In this document: one piece after another, positions 29,130-37,258 of the stretch
Layout of the letters: every line of letters begins with the position of its first letter
Position numbering within the stretch: the stretch's first letter is position 1
Assembly (NCBI GenBank): GCA_947474675.1
Contig: CANJKA010000009.1
Span: forward strand, 1 to 62,589
Direction of reading: 5' to 3'
Origin: Flavobacteriales bacterium
GTDB lineage: Bacteria > Bacteroidota > Bacteroidia > Flavobacteriales_D > Crocinitomicaceae
DNA length: 62,589 nucleotides
The notes under the pieces: generated by a model
Database searches by the model: none
What the model saw: the letters and a program-made list of their open reading frames with translations, nothing else
Told to the model about the DNA's origin: nothing
Translations under genes and position numbers: made by a program

Positions 29130-30124
29130 TGGATTTTAAACAGGTTGTTGAACAATTTAAAGAAAAGCGTATCTTAGTTATAGGGGACGTAATGATTGAT
29201 TCTTATTTGCGTGGAAATGTAAACAGAATTAGTCCTGAAGCGCCTGTTCCAATTGTTAGTTTACAAAAAGATGAAGACCGATTAGGTGGTGCTGCTAATG
29301 TTGCTATTAATTTAGTGGCAATGGGGGCTAAAGCAATAATATGCTCAGTGATCGGAGATGATAAAGAAGGAAAAAAAATGATCAATCTTTTGGAAGAAAA
29401 TGATATTTCTTCCGAAGGTTTGATTTTAAGTTCTAGTAGACAAACAACTGTTAAAACTAGAGTTATTGGTAATAATCAACATTTATTACGGATAGATTCT
29501 GAACAAACGAATGACATTACGACATCTGAAGAAGATGATTTAGTGAATAAAGTGAAAGAGATTTTAAATCAATCAATTGATGCTATTATTTTTGAAGATT
29601 ACAACAAAGGTGTTTTAACTGAAAAAGGTATTCAAAGAATTATTGATTTAGCAAAAAGTAAAAATGTACCGACAACAGTTGATCCAAAACATAAAAACTT
29701 TTTCGCCTACAAAAATGTGACACTTTTTAAACCAAATTTAAAGGAATTGAAAGAAGGTGTTGGAATGAATTTTTCATTTTCTGATACTGAAAGTTTTGAA
29801 AAAGCAGTGGAAGTTTTAGAAAATAAATTAGAAAATACCATTTCTTTTGTGACATTATCAGAACACGGTGTTTTTATAAAGGATAAAGATGCAAAACATT
29901 ACATTCCAGCTCATATTAGAAATATAGCAGATGTCAGTGGAGCAGGAGATACAGTAATTTCTTTAGCTACGCTTTGTTTAACTGCAGGCTTAACGATTAA
30001 AAAAATTGCAGAAATAGCAAATCTTGCTGGTGGTTTAGTTTGTGAAAAGAGTGGAGTAGTTTCAATTGATAAAGATTTGTTGATAGAGGAAGTTAATCTT
30101 TGGGGCTTAGGAGTTAGGTCTTAG
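29129..30124 (+). CDS. hldA: D-glycero-beta-D-manno-heptose-7-phosphate kinase (RfaE domain I, PfkB family)
   Basis: A 331-aa ribokinase-fold enzyme phosphorylating heptose 7-phosphate at C1 for ADP-heptose/LPS core synthesis. Signatures: VIGDVMIDSYLRGNVNRISP, the PfkB motif GGAANVAINLVAMGA, and the ATP/anion hole motif DVSGAGDTVISL. Only the kinase half of bifunctional HldE is present; the cytidylyl/adenylyl transferase half must be separate and is not in this window. Its ATG overlaps the aspC stop. The last codons (GVRS and stop) run into a heptamer repeat array. Confidence 0.85.
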   Translation: MDFKQVVEQFKEKRILVIGDVMIDSYLRGNVNRISPEAPVPIVSLQKDEDRLGGAANVAINLVAMGAKAIICSVIGDDKEGKKMINLLEENDISSEGLILSSSRQTTVKTRVIGNNQHLLRIDSEQTNDITTSEEDDLVNKVKEILNQSIDAIIFEDYNKGVLTEKGIQRIIDLAKSKNVPTTVDPKHKNFFAYKNVTLFKPNLKELKEGVGMNFSFSDTESFEKAVEVLENKLENTISFVTLSEHGVFIKDKDAKHYIPAHIRNIADVSGAGDTVISLATLCLTAGLTIKKIAEIANLAGGLVCEKSGVVSIDKDLLIEEVNLWGLGVRS

Positions 30125-30272
30125 GTCTTGGGCTGTGTAGGTTAGAATAAGTTTTTTAGATCTTATTTTATATTAGACCTAAAAGTTGAAAATTAAAATA
30201 TATTGAATCAGGTATTTTGTTTAAGTGTAACCTACAAAGGCTAACACCTAACACCAAATACCTAATACCAAA
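30111..30272. repeat. Inverted array of 7-bp words (GTCTTAG / AACACCT family)
   Basis: Left arm 30111-30145 is five heptamers: GAGTTAG, GTCTTAG, GTCTTGG, GCTGTGT, AGGTTAG. Right arm 30229-30272 has AACCTAC, AAAGGCT, AACACCT, AACACCA, AATACCT and AATACCA. The arms are roughly complementary and separated by about 83 bp. The left arm includes the hldA stop codon. Confidence 0.65.
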
Positions 30273-30277
30273 AAACA

Positions 30278-31009
30278 ATGAGTAGAATAGAAGTTAAACC
30301 TTACGGGAATTCAGATAAATCTAAGAAGGAAGAAGTTGCTGAGATGTTTAATAATATTTCAAAAAAATACGACTTTTTAAATCATTTTTTATCTCTTGGA
30401 ATTGATAAGATTTGGAGAAGAAAGGCCATTAATATTTTGAAAGAAGTTAATCCTAAAAAAATTCTTGATATTGCTACTGGGACAGGTGATTTTGCAATTG
30501 CTTCGTTAAAATTAAATCCGACAGAAGTTATTGGTATAGATATTTCAGAAGGAATGTTGGCTGTTGGTCGCGAGAAAATGATTAAACGTAAATTTGATCC
30601 TATTATTAAAATGCAATTGGGAGACTCTGAAGATTTACCTTTTGAAGATAATTATTTTGATGGTCTAACTGTTGGTTTTGGTGTTCGTAATTTCGAGCAT
30701 TTAGAAATTGGACTAGCTGAAATGCTTCGTGTAATTCGAGTAGGAGGGAAAGTGGTGATTCTTGAGTTTTCTAAGCCAAAGAAATTTCCAGTGAAACAAG
30801 GATATGGATTTATTTCGAAATATATTATTCCTTTTTTCGGAAAAAGAATTTCAAAAGATGATAAAGCATATGCGTATTTACCCGAATCGATTGCCGCATT
30901 CCCTGAAGGGAAAGAAATGACTGATATCTTATCTAGTTTAGGGTACAAAAATGTAAAAGCTCAATTGGTTTCTGGTGGTATCGCTACAATTTATAGCGGA
31001 ACAAAATAA
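30278..31009 (+). CDS. ubiE: Demethylmenaquinone methyltransferase
   Basis: A 243-aa SAM-dependent methyltransferase making the last step of menaquinone synthesis. Signatures: [19 protein letters not shown] near the N-terminus, SAM motif [13 protein letters not shown], the [16 protein letters not shown] motif and the C-terminal [14 protein letters not shown]. Flavobacteria use menaquinone, so menG would be an equally suitable name. porT follows 10 nt downstream, a neighbourhood conserved in Flavobacteriaceae. Confidence 0.93.
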   Translation: MSRIEVKPYGNSDKSKKEEVAEMFNNISKKYDFLNHFLSLGIDKIWRRKAINILKEVNPKKILDIATGTGDFAIASLKLNPTEVIGIDISEGMLAVGREKMIKRKFDPIIKMQLGDSEDLPFEDNYFDGLTVGFGVRNFEHLEIGLAEMLRVIRVGGKVVILEFSKPKKFPVKQGYGFISKYIIPFFGKRISKDDKAYAYLPESIAAFPEGKEMTDILSSLGYKNVKAQLVSGGIATIYSGTK

Positions 31010-31018
31010 TAAGGCTTA

Positions 31019-31774
31019 ATGTTAAAACAATATTTCATTAGAGTTCACGTTCTTTATTTTATGCGAATTTTATTCTTTTTTATTGTCAGTGTTTCTCCCT
31101 TGTTTTTATATGGACAACAGGAAAAACCAAAAAATTATTCTCTTTACGATAAACATCCGTTACATTTTGGATTTATGTTAGGGATGAATCGAAGTGATTT
31201 TGCTGTTTTCCAAAATGTAAATGCTTATGAAGAAACTGGATTACTTTCTTTGACTAGTAAATCAACTCCTGGTGGTCAAGTTGGTATAGTTTCTACTTTA
31301 AGTCTTGGGACTCCTGTTGTTCGTTTACGTTTTATTCCAACTTTATCTTTTCAAGAGCGTGTTTTAAATTATACTTTTCAAAATCCTGATCCAAAAGGGA
31401 AACCGATTGCCCTAGAAGAACGAATTGGTTCGACTGATTTATGTTTTCCTTTAATGTTACAATTTAGAACGTTGAGAATCAATAATTTTGCTGCTTATCT
31501 TTTAGCGGGAGCTCAGTTTACATTAGATTTACAATCTCAGCAAGATGCTGCTCAAAATACATTAGATCCTTTTATCAAAATAAAAAAGAAAGATTACGAA
31601 GGTCAAATTGGATTTGGGACAGAATTTTTTGCTCCATATTTCAAGTTTGGAATGGAAGTGAAATATTCAACTGGATTTAATAACTCGTTTATACAAGATA
31701 ACACGGAATCTTCTCGACCTATTGATAAATTATTAAATAATACACTTTGGTTTTCTATAATTTTTGAAGGATAA
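31019..31774 (+). CDS. porT: Type IX secretion system component PorT (SprT), outer-membrane beta-barrel
   Basis: About 237-251 aa. A hydrophobic signal segment (MRILFFFIVSVSPLFLYGQ, starting at the ATG at 31061) precedes an eight-strand-like barrel ending in an aromatic residue-rich strand (NTLWFSIIFEG). The upstream ATG at 31019 would add 14 residues to the signal n-region; either start is possible. The HPLHFGFMLGMN first strand and FYxxx/FRTLRINNFAAYLLAGAQF segments resemble the PorT/SprT family, and its position directly after ubiE is that of sprT in flavobacteria. Required for T9SS secretion in relatives; the surface protein at 18065 would be a substrate. Confidence 0.8.
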   Translation: MLKQYFIRVHVLYFMRILFFFIVSVSPLFLYGQQEKPKNYSLYDKHPLHFGFMLGMNRSDFAVFQNVNAYEETGLLSLTSKSTPGGQVGIVSTLSLGTPVVRLRFIPTLSFQERVLNYTFQNPDPKGKPIALEERIGSTDLCFPLMLQFRTLRINNFAAYLLAGAQFTLDLQSQQDAAQNTLDPFIKIKKKDYEGQIGFGTEFFAPYFKFGMEVKYSTGFNNSFIQDNTESSRPIDKLLNNTLWFSIIFEG

Positions 31775-33327
31775 TGAGTGAAATAATTCAATTTCAAGTA
31801 TCACCAGAACAAGCAAAAAATGATTCTTTTCTAAAAAGTAGAATTCAAGATATTCTAAATTTATCTTCGGATAATTTTCAATTTGTTTGGCGTAAACGAT
31901 CTATTGATGCTCGGAAATCCAATATTAAAATGAATTGCTCTTTTGAGGTTTATCTAGAAGGGGAAGAAATACCATTTGAAATTAGTTACGTCCCTCAAAA
32001 TGTTGGAGAGTCTCCCGAAATTGCTATCATAGGTTCAGGTCCTGCTGGATTATTTGCGGCTCTTCATGCGATTGAAATTGGTTTGAAACCAATCGTTTTT
32101 GAAAGAGGGAAAGATGTTCGTTCGAGAAGAAGAGATTTAGCAACGTTGAACAAAGAGGGAATTGTTAATGGCGAATCGAACTATTGTTACGGGGAAGGTG
32201 GTGCAGGAACTTATTCGGATGGGAAATTATATACACGTTCTAAAAAACGAGGAGATGTTTTAAAAGCATTGAAATGGTTTGTACACTTTGGTGCTGATGA
32301 TGATATTTTAGTAGATGCTCATCCGCATATAGGAACGAATAAATTACCGCAAATTATTGTTGCCATGCGGGAAGAAATTATTAATTGTGGAGGTGAAGTT
32401 CATTTTGAGTCCAAATTAACGGATTTAATTATTGAAAATGGAGCAATCAAAGGTGTTGAAATCAATTCAAAAACCATTAGAAATTTTTCAGATGTCATAC
32501 TTGCAACAGGACATTCAGCAAGAGATATATTTGAATTATTACACAAAAAAGGACTTCAATTAAAAGCGAAATCATTTGCTTTAGGAGTTCGTGTAGAACA
32601 TACGCAAGATTTTATAGATAAAATACAATATTCAGGAAGGTTAAACGATGATTTTTTACCTCCTGCTTCGTATTCATTAGTCACGCAAGTAGATGGACAA
32701 GGAGTTTATTCTTTTTGCATGTGTCCCGGAGGAATTATTGCTCCATGTGCTACAGCAGAAGGTGAGGTTGTAACAAATGGTTGGTCGCCTTCAAAGCGAA
32801 ATAATCCGTATTCTAATTCAGGAATTGTAGTAACTGTGAATCCAGAAGATTTACCAAATTATACAAAAGATAACCCGTTTATTGCGTTGGATTTTCAAAA
32901 ATCAGTTGAACAAAAATGTTGGGAAGCTGCAGGTAAAACGCAGAAAGTTCCGGCTCAATGTTTAAAAGATTTTGTGGATGGAAAAGTTTCGACTTCATTT
33001 CCAAGATCTTCGTATGTTCCTGGATTAGCATCTGTTGATTTGAATACTATTTTGCCTTCATTTATTGCAAAACGATTAAAGAAAGCATTTGTAGAATTTA
33101 ATAAAAAAATGAATGGCTTTTTGACAAATGATGCAGTTTTACATGCGCCTGAATCAAGAACTTCATCTCCCGTTCAAATTCCAAGAGACGAAATGACGTT
33201 GGAGCATCCAGATGTAAAAGGTTTGTATCCATGTGCAGAAGGAGCAGGATATGCAGGAGGAATAATTTCAGCAGCTATTGACGGAATGAAATGCGTTGAT
33301 GCAATTAAAACAAAATCAGTACAATGA
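31774..33327 (+). CDS. COG2509-family FAD-dependent dehydrogenase
   Basis: A 517-aa flavoprotein. Residues 1-80 form a small basic alpha/beta domain (FVWRKRSIDARKSNIK); the Rossmann motif IAIIGSGPAGLFAALHA follows at about residues 86-102, then GESNYCYGEGGAGTYSDGKLYTR, HIGTNKLP, SFCMCPGGIIAPCATAEG and a C-terminal GAGYAGGIISAAIDG FAD motif. This is a widespread uncharacterised family (COG2509); no substrate is known. The start overlaps the porT stop by one base and the end overlaps trmL (ATGA), so it is translationally coupled on both sides. Confidence 0.82.
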   Translation: MSEIIQFQVSPEQAKNDSFLKSRIQDILNLSSDNFQFVWRKRSIDARKSNIKMNCSFEVYLEGEEIPFEISYVPQNVGESPEIAIIGSGPAGLFAALHAIEIGLKPIVFERGKDVRSRRRDLATLNKEGIVNGESNYCYGEGGAGTYSDGKLYTRSKKRGDVLKALKWFVHFGADDDILVDAHPHIGTNKLPQIIVAMREEIINCGGEVHFESKLTDLIIENGAIKGVEINSKTIRNFSDVILATGHSARDIFELLHKKGLQLKAKSFALGVRVEHTQDFIDKIQYSGRLNDDFLPPASYSLVTQVDGQGVYSFCMCPGGIIAPCATAEGEVVTNGWSPSKRNNPYSNSGIVVTVNPEDLPNYTKDNPFIALDFQKSVEQKCWEAAGKTQKVPAQCLKDFVDGKVSTSFPRSSYVPGLASVDLNTILPSFIAKRLKKAFVEFNKKMNGFLTNDAVLHAPESRTSSPVQIPRDEMTLEHPDVKGLYPCAEGAGYAGGIISAAIDGMKCVDAIKTKSVQ

Positions 33328-33809
33328 ACATTACCGATAAATACGACAAACTTAATTTTAACATCGTTTTAGTTGAGCCTCAAATACCTAATAATACAGG
33401 AAACATCGGAAGATTGTGTGTTGCAACAAAAAGTCGATTGCATCTAATTCATCCCTTGGGTTTTGAAATTACAGATACTAGAGTTAAGCGAGCAGGATTG
33501 GATTATTGGCCAGATTTAGAAATTTGTCACCATGATAATTTTAAGGCATGGGTTGAAACCATTGATCCAACTGCTAATATCTATTTCTTTTCAGCGAGAG
33601 CAGAAAAATCTTTTTACAAAGCAGAATTAAAACACGGCGATTATTTAATCTTCGGAAAAGAAGCTGAAGGATTGAATTCGGACATTATAGATCAATTTAA
33701 AGAACATTTGGTGACAATTCCATTTCCAGGTAAGGTGAGGAGTTTTAATCTAGCAAATGCGGTTGCAATGGTTTTAGGTGAAGGAATGAGGCAGATTGAT
33801 TTATTATAA
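33324..33809 (+). CDS. trmL: tRNA (cytidine(34)-2'-O)-methyltransferase
   Basis: A 161-aa SPOUT (alpha/beta knot) methyltransferase modifying the wobble base of tRNA-Leu. Motifs: PQIPNNTGNIGRLC (motif 1), FGKEAEGL (motif 2) and PFPGKVRSFNLANAVAMVL (knot, motif 3). Length matches stand-alone TrmL. It overlaps the preceding flavoprotein gene by 4 nt (ATGA). Confidence 0.92.
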   Translation: MNITDKYDKLNFNIVLVEPQIPNNTGNIGRLCVATKSRLHLIHPLGFEITDTRVKRAGLDYWPDLEICHHDNFKAWVETIDPTANIYFFSARAEKSFYKAELKHGDYLIFGKEAEGLNSDIIDQFKEHLVTIPFPGKVRSFNLANAVAMVLGEGMRQIDLL

Positions 33810-33811
33810 GT

Positions 33812-33819
33812 ATTTTTGA
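33812..33819 (+). promoter_or_regulatory. Candidate TAnnTTTG -7 element
   Basis: TATTTTTG lies 29 nt before the lipoprotein ATG. No well-spaced TTTG is found upstream, so this is weak. Confidence 0.25.
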
Positions 33820-33847
33820 TTCATAAGTTTTAATTCAAATAAATATC

Positions 33848-34759
33848 ATGTCACCATTTAAATCAATTTTTTATAAAATTATTTTTTCAATTATAATTTT
33901 AGAATTTTACGGCTGTAATTTTAATTCAAAAAACGATACGATTAATCCTTTGAATGAAATTGAGTTAAATGATATTCAAGCGATTTGTAAGAATCTTTCA
34001 AAAGGAAATTATACTTTTCCTTTGATAAGTGAGTTTAAAAAAGGTAAAAAACAATTAGTTTATATTGGTGTAAGTCATAGCAATGATACCTTGAATCCAA
34101 TGTTTGATTCTATTCAAAAATACTTTAACAAATTAAAACCAAATATTTCTCTTAATGAAGGAGGAAAAGTTTCGGATACTATTCGATTTAAAACCAAAAA
34201 TGAATATATACATCAACTCGGTGAACTTTATTATTTAAAATATTTATCTAATAATGCAGGAATTAAAATGATAAATGCGGATTGTTCTGATATTTTTGAA
34301 TATACATCTTTATTAAAGAAATTTGACAGAAAAAGCATATATTATTTTTATACAATTCAACGTTTTTTACCTCAGTTTTTAAGTGGTTATAGTAGTAATA
34401 AAGTGAGTGAAAATGTAAATATAGAATTTAATAAGTTTGTTGAAAAAGCGTTCGTAAGAGATCTTAAAATGAAACTTTCTAAAGAAGAAATGGAATGGGC
34501 TTATTTCGAAAAAGCCTATAAGTATTTCAATAATGAAGAAATAGATTTAGAAAATTATGATCAAGCTTTTTCTCAGTCTTATTTAACTGAGAAAAGTAAA
34601 ATAGGAGATTTAGCACGTTATTCTTTAATAATAAGAGATAGAATAATTATTACTAATATTTATAAAGCTCTACAAAAGTATGATAGAGTTTTCATCGTTT
34701 TTGGTGGTTTTCATTTATTAACTCAAAAGCCTTCTTTGGATAAAATGTTTGCGAAGTAA
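33848..34759 (+). CDS. Putative lipoprotein with Tiki/TraB-like fold
   Basis: 303 aa. Hydrophobic N-terminus followed by a lipobox-like FYGC (Cys near residue 23), suggesting a lipoprotein. The soluble part has the spaced motifs of the Tiki/TraB/ChaN superfamily: a GxxH in YIGVSHSNDT, a Glu-containing strand SLNEGG, Arg/Asp in IIRDRIIITNI, and a second GxxH-like GGFHLL near the C-terminus (FIVFGGFHLLTQKPSL). These positions form a metal-dependent hydrolase site in the superfamily. No specific family is recognised and no function is proposed beyond a possible periplasmic or surface hydrolase. Confidence 0.6.
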   Translation: MSPFKSIFYKIIFSIIILEFYGCNFNSKNDTINPLNEIELNDIQAICKNLSKGNYTFPLISEFKKGKKQLVYIGVSHSNDTLNPMFDSIQKYFNKLKPNISLNEGGKVSDTIRFKTKNEYIHQLGELYYLKYLSNNAGIKMINADCSDIFEYTSLLKKFDRKSIYYFYTIQRFLPQFLSGYSSNKVSENVNIEFNKFVEKAFVRDLKMKLSKEEMEWAYFEKAYKYFNNEEIDLENYDQAFSQSYLTEKSKIGDLARYSLIIRDRIIITNIYKALQKYDRVFIVFGGFHLLTQKPSLDKMFAK

Positions 34760-34797
34760 AAAATCGAATAGATTATTAAAAAAGATTTTAAATGTTT

Positions 34798-34805
34798 TAT
34801 ATTTG
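34798..34805 (+). promoter_or_regulatory. Candidate TAnnTTTG -7 element for the CLC gene
   Basis: TATATTTG, 46 nt upstream of the CLC ATG. No clear TTTG partner at the expected distance. Confidence 0.25.
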
Positions 34806-34850
34806 ATGCTACATTAGATTATACAAATCATTTATTTTCATAATTGTTGA

Positions 34851-36143
34851 ATGAACAAAAAAAACATTTCAAGTTCGAATTCTAAAATCGATTTAATGTC
34901 GGTTTTGAAATATCTTTTGAAATGGTTTTCAATCTCAAGTTTAGTGGGTGTTCTTGTCGGTTCTACTTCTGCATTTTTCTTGGTTACGTTAGATTGGGCA
35001 ACAAATACAAGAGAAAATAATCTATGGATAATTGCATTGTTGCCAATTGGAGGACTTATAATTGGACTTCTATATCAATTTTATGGTTCTGATGTTGTAA
35101 AAGGAAATAATTTAATTCTAGAAGAGTACCAGAATCCTACTAAAATCATTCCCCTTAAAATGGCTCCTTTGGTTTTTTTAGGGACAATTATTACACATTT
35201 TTTTGGAGGTTCAGCAGGCAGAGAGGGGACTGCCGTTCAAATGGGAGGTTCTATAGCTGATCAATTTACTAGTTTGTTAAAACTCAATCAAACGGATAGA
35301 AAAATAATTCTTGTTATTGGTATTAGTGCCGGTTTTGCTGCTGTTTTCGGAACTCCGTTAGCTGCGACAATTTTTGCTTTAGAAGTATTGGTAATTGGAA
35401 AGATGAGCTATGAAGCATTCTTGCCAAGTTTTTTGACAGCTGTAATTGCTCATTTTACATGCCTTGCTTGGAGTGTTGGACATACAGAGTATTCAATCCC
35501 ATATCATGCTATTCCTGAATTATCACTTTCAACGATTTGTTGGACAATTCTAGTTGGAATTCTATTTGGTTTGACAGCTTTATTGTTTGCTAAATCTATT
35601 CAGTTTTGGTCAAAGTTGTTTAATTCACTTGTTAAATACGCCCCTTTTCGTCCTATGATTGGTGGAGTTGTAGTCGCTCTTACCGTTTATTTATTGGGAA
35701 CTTCAAAATATATTGGATTGGGAATACCAACGATAGTAGATGCTTTTCACATTGATTTAAGTAAGTCGGATTTCTTTTTTAAAATTCTATTTACTTCATT
35801 TACCCTAGGAGCAGGATTCAAAGGGGGAGAAGTAACACCTTTGTTTTTTATAGGAGCAACACTAGGAAATGCTCTAGTTTGGTTCGTTCCAATCCCCGTT
35901 TCTTTATTAGCAGGAATGGGATTTGTTGCCGTATTTTCAGGAGCAACCAATACGCCAATTGCTTGTACAATTATGGGAATGGAATTATTCGGTTATGAAA
36001 GTGGTATTTATCTTGGGATTTCTTGTCTGGTTGCTTATTTCTTTTCAGGAAAATTGGGGATTTATTCTTCTCAAATTATAAGTTCTCCCAAGAAATTTAT
36101 ATATGATCGTTTTAAATCAATGAAATTAAATAAAAAACAATGA
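34851..36143 (+). CDS. CLC-family anion transporter (resembles fluoride-type CLC-F)
   Basis: A 430-aa membrane protein with the CLC inverted-repeat fold. Key loops: GGSAGREGTAVQMGGSIAD (gating Glu in GREGT), GFKGGEVTPLFFIGATLG (second helix-end motif) and SGATNTPIACTIMGMELFG. Where chloride types have GSGIP the sequence reads KGNNLI, lacking the selectivity Ser. The non-canonical first loop together with GREGT resembles CLC-F fluoride/proton antiporters; this is from memory of the clade and is not decisive. No fluoride riboswitch is seen upstream. Its stop overlaps a 34-codon membrane-peptide ORF (ATGA). Confidence 0.75.
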   Translation: MNKKNISSSNSKIDLMSVLKYLLKWFSISSLVGVLVGSTSAFFLVTLDWATNTRENNLWIIALLPIGGLIIGLLYQFYGSDVVKGNNLILEEYQNPTKIIPLKMAPLVFLGTIITHFFGGSAGREGTAVQMGGSIADQFTSLLKLNQTDRKIILVIGISAGFAAVFGTPLAATIFALEVLVIGKMSYEAFLPSFLTAVIAHFTCLAWSVGHTEYSIPYHAIPELSLSTICWTILVGILFGLTALLFAKSIQFWSKLFNSLVKYAPFRPMIGGVVVALTVYLLGTSKYIGLGIPTIVDAFHIDLSKSDFFFKILFTSFTLGAGFKGGEVTPLFFIGATLGNALVWFVPIPVSLLAGMGFVAVFSGATNTPIACTIMGMELFGYESGIYLGISCLVAYFFSGKLGIYSSQIISSPKKFIYDRFKSMKLNKKQ

Positions 36144-36244
36144 GTACAATTATAATTACAATCGTGTTGTTGCATCTAGTCGCTGGTTTTACTTTTATCG
36201 TTTATAAACTTGAATTTCAGAAAAAGAAAAAAAAGGAAGATTAA
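36140..36244 (+). CDS. 34-aa single-span membrane peptide coupled to the CLC gene
   Basis: ATG overlaps the CLC stop as ATGA. The peptide has one hydrophobic span (residues 3-22, IIITIVLLHLVAGFTFIVYK) and a very basic tail (KKKKKED) predicted cytoplasmic. Short genes of this kind are often left out of annotations. Evidence for translation is the coupled start and the coherent TM-plus-positive-tail design; the function is unknown, perhaps a small subunit of the transporter. Confidence 0.5.
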   Translation: MSTIIITIVLLHLVAGFTFIVYKLEFQKKKKKED

Positions 36245-36415
36245 ATCTTTTGTTTCACTCTTCCATAAAACAAAACTTTTTAAAATTTAGTGGAGTTAAA
36301 ATAGTTGTTTTTGCTTCAGGATACGCATTTATAAAAGCCAATGTAACTTTGTATTTTTATCTGAATTCCATTTCATAGACAATCTAAAATGATTTTATTT
36401 CTGATGTAATAGAAA

Positions 36416-36461
36416 AAAAAGTAGTTATTTTTCCAATATAATGGAAAATATACTACTTTTT
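36416..36461. terminator. Bidirectional terminator between the CLC operon and the TrmH gene
   Basis: 19-nt arms (36416-36434 and 36443-36461) pair at 16 positions with AAAAAGTAGT/ACTACTTTTT outside and TTTTCC/GGAAAA inside. It lies in the gap between convergent genes. Confidence 0.75.
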
Positions 36462-36519
36462 GTGATTTTAAACGGTTTGAAATTCAAAGCAAAATTCAGT
36501 ACCTAAAGTTGCATCGAAT

Positions 36520-37257
36520 CTATAAAGAACTTGATCTAAAAAACTCTGACAACAAAATTCCAGTCGCAACAGAAACATTCAGTGATTCTGCATTCCCGAA
36601 TCTCGGGATTGTAATTGGTTCATTTATGAAAGAAATTATTTCTTTTGAAATACCATTTCCTTCGTTTCCTAAAACCAGTATTCCATTTGGTAAAACAGTT
36701 TTCTTATAAATGTTTTCTCCTTCCAATAAAGCTCCAAATATGGGGTCACTTGTTTTAGAAAGATAATTTGGTAAATCACAATAAATAACATTGATTCTAA
36801 AAATTGCTCCCATACTAGCTTGCACAACTTTAGGGTTGTAGATATCGACGGTATCTTTCGAACAGATTATTTCTTTCACATCAAACCAATCAGCTAAACG
36901 TAAAATTGTACCCATGTTTCCAGGATCTTGAATTCCATCAAGGGCGATTTTAAAATCAGATTTAAGTTCTTTTTGAGAAGGAATTCTAAGAACAACGAGA
37001 GATTTATTCGGGTTTTTTAAGGTGGAAATTGACTTTAGATCATCATCTGAAGCTAAAACGACTTCATAATTCGGATTTTTTGGGTTGATAGAACTAGATT
37101 TTGTTAAGCATAAAAAAACAACTTGACAAGTACTACTTTCCAATGCCTCATTGACCATTTTTTCACCTTCAACAACAAATAATCCTAATTCATCTCTAAA
37201 TTTTTTCTGTTGAAGAGAACGAATCCACTTTATCTTATTTTTTGATAGACTTTCCAC
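36520..37257 (-). CDS. TrmH/SpoU-family RNA 2'-O-methyltransferase
   Basis: A 245-aa SPOUT protein: N-terminal L30-like substrate-binding domain (SKNKIKWIRSLQQKKFR, then FVVEGEKMVNEAL), then the knotted catalytic domain with IQDPGNMGTILRLADWF, LGNEGNGISKEI and PRFGNAESLNVSVATGILL. It starts with GTG at 37257: an in-frame TAA lies 12 nt upstream and no ATG precedes the conserved SKNKIKW segment. The target RNA (23S rRNA or tRNA) is undetermined. It is divergent from tamL, with only one base between the two annotated starts. Confidence 0.87.
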   Translation of the reverse strand: MESLSKNKIKWIRSLQQKKFRDELGLFVVEGEKMVNEALESSTCQVVFLCLTKSSSINPKNPNYEVVLASDDDLKSISTLKNPNKSLVVLRIPSQKELKSDFKIALDGIQDPGNMGTILRLADWFDVKEIICSKDTVDIYNPKVVQASMGAIFRINVIYCDLPNYLSKTSDPIFGALLEGENIYKKTVLPNGILVLGNEGNGISKEIISFINEPITIPRFGNAESLNVSVATGILLSEFFRSSSL

Positions 37258-37258
37258 G

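Noticed and set aside
34760..34850. Fluoride (crcB) riboswitch upstream of the CLC gene
   Set aside because: No match to the GG-rich crcB core in this AT-rich leader.
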